Shown here: positions 61,263-64,000 of the stretch, piece by piece
How positions within the stretch are numbered: position 1 is the stretch's first letter
How the letters are laid out: the number at the start of each line of letters is the position of its first letter
NCBI RefSeq assembly: GCF_003946885.1
Contig: NZ_RWKQ01000004.1
Coordinates: 45,660 to 109,659, forward strand
DNA: 64,000 nucleotides
Direction of reading: 5' to 3'
Origin: Specibacter cremeus
Lineage (GTDB): Bacteria > Actinomycetota > Actinomycetes > Actinomycetales > Micrococcaceae
Made by a program: the position numbers and the translations under genes
Notes under the pieces: model-generated
Told to the model about the DNA's origin: nothing
Seen by the model: the letters and a program-made list of their open reading frames with translations, nothing else
Database searches by the model: none

Positions 61263-62127
61263 AACTTTTCTCCTGGTCGTGGATCGGATCGAGGTTGATT
61301 TCGTGCAGGTCCCTGCCGATGATGATGCGGCCGCGGAACGTGCGTGATGCCGCGTCAAGCCACATTTGGTCGGTGACGATGTCGCTGCCGGGAACCAGAT
61401 GGGACAACATGAGGGTGCCCACGCCGGCTTCGGTGGCGACCTGGCCGGCCTGTTCGGCGGTGGTGTGGCAGGACATCAGATGCTGGCGGAGGGTTTCGGC
61501 TCCGGCGCCTTCGAGCTGGGCGCCGACCGCGTCCGGGTAGATGGCCTCGTGGACAAGCACATCGGCGCCGCGGGCAAGGTCGATCAGGGCCGACGAATAC
61601 CGTGTGTCACCGGAGATGACCACGGACCGGCCGCCGGCGTCGAAGCGGTAGCCGAGCGCGACGTCGAACGGTGGATGGTCAACCAGCTGGGTGGTCACGC
61701 GCAGCCCATCCCGTTCCCGAACGACGCCGGCGGCGTTCAGGTCCGTTGTGCGCAACAGGCCGGGGAACGGGACACGCCCGGTGGTTGCGGTGCGTGCTGC
61801 GAGTTCGGGTGCGGTCATACTCAAGAATTCGTCAATCATGTGGGCTGTCCCGGACGGACCGTAGACGTCGATGGGGAGGTCGCGACCGTCCGTCCAGGCG
61901 ATCAGGGGCAGCGCACCCACGTCCATCATGTGGTCGGCATGATGGTGGGTGATGTAGACGCCGGTGAGTTGGTCGCGCGGGATGCCGGCGAGGGCGAGTT
62001 GCCGGGCCACGCCGTTGCCGCAGTCGATGACATGGACCTGGTCGTCGTGGATGATGGCCTGGGCCGGGGCGCTGCGGTTGACGGACGGCCGGGGTCCGCC
62101 GGCGGTGCCGAGGAGAACCAGTTTCAT
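61249..62127 (-). CDS. MBL-fold hydrolase, AtsA-arylsulfatase-like
   Basis: A 292-aa metallo-beta-lactamase-fold enzyme with metal motif HHHADH (61-66), VISGDTRYS and LSHLVPG. The opening MKLVLLGTAGGPRPSVNRSA with the following AQAIIHDDQVHVIDCGNGV is the pattern recalled for the AtsA branch of arylsulfatases (RNase Z-like), though lactonases and RNase Z share the fold. Its company of an arylsulfotransferase-like gene makes sulfate-ester hydrolysis an attractive but unproven role. It overlaps the gene upstream by ATGA. Confidence 0.8.
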   Translation of the reverse strand: MKLVLLGTAGGPRPSVNRSAPAQAIIHDDQVHVIDCGNGVARQLALAGIPRDQLTGVYITHHHADHMMDVGALPLIAWTDGRDLPIDVYGPSGTAHMIDEFLSMTAPELAARTATTGRVPFPGLLRTTDLNAAGVVRERDGLRVTTQLVDHPPFDVALGYRFDAGGRSVVISGDTRYSSALIDLARGADVLVHEAIYPDAVGAQLEGAGAETLRQHLMSCHTTAEQAGQVATEAGVGTLMLSHLVPGSDIVTDQMWLDAASRTFRGRIIIGRDLHEINLDPIHDQEKSYVEA

Positions 62128-63269
62128 GGTTGGATCAATTCCTTTTCAGTGGGGGACCCGGCCAGCGGACCTAGTTGCTCCCGGCCATAGCGGAAGGCGC
62201 GGAACATCCGGTTGGAGCGGACGCCGTCCGGGTCCGTCGGCGAGGTGACAGCGTAGGGGTTGGTGTACTCCCACACGACCTCCCCGTCGGTGGTGATTTC
62301 AAAGATCCGTCCGGTGAGCCCCTCGCAGATGAGCGTGTTGTCGTTGGGAAGGCGTTGGACGGAGGATTGCAACGCACTGAAGAAATCCCACCGGACCGGG
62401 TCCGTGTAGGCCCAGACTTCCTCCCCGGTGGCCAGGTCGAACTCGACGGCCCGCGAGTAGGGTGGCCAGCCGTCGGCACGGTTGAATCCGTTGTCGTAGA
62501 CCAGCACGGTCGAGGCGCCGGTCAGCCAGGGCGAGTGTTGGCCGGCGAGTTCACCGGCACCGATGCGCTGGCGGATCGTGCCGGTGGTCCGGTCGATGCG
62601 CAGCACGGTCGAAATCTGGCGCATGCTGACGAGGATGTCGCCGCCGGGCAGCTCGGCGAGTCCGTTGCCGTGGGTCCATTCGATCCGGTCCATCGGGCCC
62701 GGCCCGATCCGGTCCACGTCGACGTCGAGATGTTCCCAGCTGCGCCATTCCCAGACGATCCCGCCGGTGGTGGTCATCTCCACCACGGTGTCTGCGAACA
62801 TGGGTGCGCCGTCGGCACCGATTCCGCCCCGGACCCGCGCCGCCACGTCGGCGGGGACCTGGCCGAGCCCAAGGAGGAGGACATTTCCGTTGCGGAGCAG
62901 GATCGCGTCGTGGTGGTGGCTGGGGTGGCGCACCTCCCAGAGCACGTCGCCGTCCCAGCCGACTTCGGCGACGACGCCGCCCTTGAACGGGGCCCGCCCG
63001 AGGAATGGCTGGTCGTCGACGATGCGGCCGCTGCAGAGGAGGGTTTGGCGGTCCGTGATGACGGAACCCAGGCCGGGAGGCCATGGCAATTCCCACCGGT
63101 GCACCTCGTTGCCTTGCAGGTCGATGAGGCGGGTGGTTGTTCCACCGAAGCTGGGTGCGATCAGGGTGTACCCGTCGTACGCTTTTGCGGGGTTGATGGC
63201 CCTCAGCCCGGTGGGTCGCCGGAGCGCGGTGGTTTGTTCGACGAGGTCCGATGACATGGTTGTTGTCAT
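62124..63269 (-). CDS. Arylsulfotransferase-like beta-propeller protein
   Basis: A 381-aa protein of the ASST superfamily. Repeating Trp/Gly-rich blades are visible: GDVLWEVRHPSHHHDAILLR, GGIVWEWRSWEHLDVDVD, WTHGNGLAELPGGDILVSMR, GEEVWAYTDPVRWD and GEVVWEYTNPYAV. Family enzymes move sulfate between phenols using an active-site His; His residues in HHHDA and in WTHGN are candidates. No signal peptide is present, whereas AssT enzymes are periplasmic. It lies between the MarR gene and the MBL gene, overlapping both. Confidence 0.8.
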   Translation of the reverse strand: MTTTMSSDLVEQTTALRRPTGLRAINPAKAYDGYTLIAPSFGGTTTRLIDLQGNEVHRWELPWPPGLGSVITDRQTLLCSGRIVDDQPFLGRAPFKGGVVAEVGWDGDVLWEVRHPSHHHDAILLRNGNVLLLGLGQVPADVAARVRGGIGADGAPMFADTVVEMTTTGGIVWEWRSWEHLDVDVDRIGPGPMDRIEWTHGNGLAELPGGDILVSMRQISTVLRIDRTTGTIRQRIGAGELAGQHSPWLTGASTVLVYDNGFNRADGWPPYSRAVEFDLATGEEVWAYTDPVRWDFFSALQSSVQRLPNDNTLICEGLTGRIFEITTDGEVVWEYTNPYAVTSPTDPDGVRSNRMFRAFRYGREQLGPLAGSPTEKELIQP

Positions 63270-63772
63270 TGTTCGGTCATCCCTTCCAGGCGGTGAATGA
63301 GCCGGCTCATGCCGTCCAGGAATTCTGTTCGCTCGGCTTCCCCGAATTCGGCGAAGACCCGGCTGCGCAGGCCGTGTACCAGTGGACGAAGCTCCTCCAG
63401 GGACGCCTTGCCGTCCGGGGTGAGCAGCAGGATCTTGCGGCGGGAGTCGTCGGGGTCGCGCAGGGCGCGGATGTGTCCGCGGCGCGAGAGGCGGTTGACG
63501 ACGTCGGCGGTGCTCGACTTGTCCATGCTCAGGTTCTGCGCCAGGGTCTTCTGGTCCTGCCCGGGCAGGGTGTCCAGGGCCGAGAGCATGCCGAACTGGG
63601 TGGAGGTGACATCGGCGGAGACGTAGGTCACCCAGGCGGCCGTGTACATCTGAGTCAGGCGGCGCAGCCGGGGCATGAAGCCCCATGTGGGGTCCCCGGC
63701 GTCGCTGCCGCTGTGCGGCGACAGCAGGTTCAGGACGTGCTGGCTTTCGTCGGGCTTCTCTTGCAGGCTCAC
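63266..63772 (-). CDS. MarR family transcriptional regulator of the gentisate operon
   Basis: A 168-aa winged-helix regulator. The recognition helix is LSMDKSSTADVVNRLSRRG, and the wing has DPDDSRRKILLLTPDG with the conserved Asp/Arg pair. It overlaps the ABC ATPase stop and the arylsulfotransferase-like start, so it is co-translated inside the operon. It probably responds to the aromatic substrate. Its promoter lies outside the window. Confidence 0.9.
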   Translation of the reverse strand: MSLQEKPDESQHVLNLLSPHSGSDAGDPTWGFMPRLRRLTQMYTAAWVTYVSADVTSTQFGMLSALDTLPGQDQKTLAQNLSMDKSSTADVVNRLSRRGHIRALRDPDDSRRKILLLTPDGKASLEELRPLVHGLRSRVFAEFGEAERTEFLDGMSRLIHRLEGMTEQ

Positions 63773-64000
63773 GGATTCTCCCCCTCAATGGTCGGCTGGG
63801 TCTGGGCCCGGATCTCTCGCAGAACACGGGCGCGGATGTCCGTGAATTGCGGCAGGGCCTTCGTCTCGATCTGATCACGGTCGGGGCCGAGACCGGTAGT
63901 TTCGATGCGCCGCACGCGTGCCGGGCTGCCGCCCAGGACGACGACCTGGTCGCCGAGGTACACGGCTTCGTCGACGTCGTGGGTGACCAGGACGACGGAG
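63769..64000 (-). CDS. ABC transporter ATP-binding protein, SsuB/TauB-like (partial, N-terminus beyond the window)
   Basis: Only the last 76 codons are present. SVVLVTHDVDEAVYLGDQVV is the switch His (THD) and D-loop-side helix of nitrate/sulfonate/taurine ATPases, where DEA and LxDxVxVL are conserved. The tail is short and charged. It opens the visible part of the operon and suggests import of an anionic or aromatic compound; its permease and binding protein should lie just to the right. Confidence 0.85.
   Translation of the reverse strand, partial: SVVLVTHDVDEAVYLGDQVVVLGGSPARVRRIETTGLGPDRDQIETKALPQFTDIRARVLREIRAQTQPTIEGENP

Noticed and set aside
1-64000. CRISPR arrays, rRNA genes, toxin-antitoxin or restriction systems, riboswitches.
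   Set aside because: No regularly spaced repeats, rRNA sequence or characteristic genes were seen; the only RNA gene recognised is tRNA-Leu.

Overview
High-GC DNA of an actinobacterium, most likely a member of the Micrococcales (Micrococcaceae, Arthrobacter-like). The signs are ClpS followed by a DUF2017 gene, a mycothiol-type maleylpyruvate isomerase, a DUF4192 relic, GTG starts, and many genes that begin 6-7 nt after a TANNNT -10 hexamer with no ribosome binding site (leaderless transcripts). No name can be fixed from sequence reading alone.

Layout. 1-14.7 kb is housekeeping: NAD salvage (pncA, pncB), clpS/DUF2017, murI with an MBL hydrolase, a G1-type glutamic peptidase, rph-rdgB, DedA, an exonuclease-BRCT protein, YjbR, DUF4395, an ADP-ribosylglycohydrolase, two DUF202 proteins and an aquaporin. 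14.7-21 kb holds sbcD-sbcC, an MFS transporter and a phosphoribosyltransferase. 21-25.6 kb holds a GNAT, LtrA, an alpha/beta hydrolase and a broken ECF sigma factor coupled to an intact membrane partner. 25.8-31.8 kb is a de novo NAD operon (nrtR-type regulator, nadA, nadB, nadC, cysteine desulfurase) preceded by a GT-N7-AC palindrome. 31.8-42.1 kb holds a FAH protein, GtrA, a MarR-LLM oxidoreductase pair, an RND exporter, mqo and a peptide-binding lipoprotein.

From tRNA-Leu(TAG) at 42.25 kb the window becomes accessory: a decayed tyrosine recombinase, a GNAT, a decayed DUF4192 gene, an EamA transporter fused to a GAF domain, and a divergent Opp-type ABC importer operon with a CocE/NonD hydrolase and a TetR regulator. 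Then come an IS1380 remnant, a beheaded GAF gene, an amidohydrolase whose last codons come from an ISAs1 element, and an ISAs1 copy interrupted by a group II intron remnant (domain V visible). The last 6.2 kb is a tightly overlapping minus-strand operon: SsuB-like ABC ATPase (cut by the window edge), MarR, arylsulfotransferase-like protein, AtsA-like MBL enzyme, alpha/beta hydrolase, gentisate dioxygenase, fumarylpyruvate hydrolase and maleylpyruvate isomerase. This looks like a complete gentisate lower pathway joined to an uptake and sulfate- or ester-removing front end for an unknown aromatic compound. It is the best candidate here for a new catabolic system.
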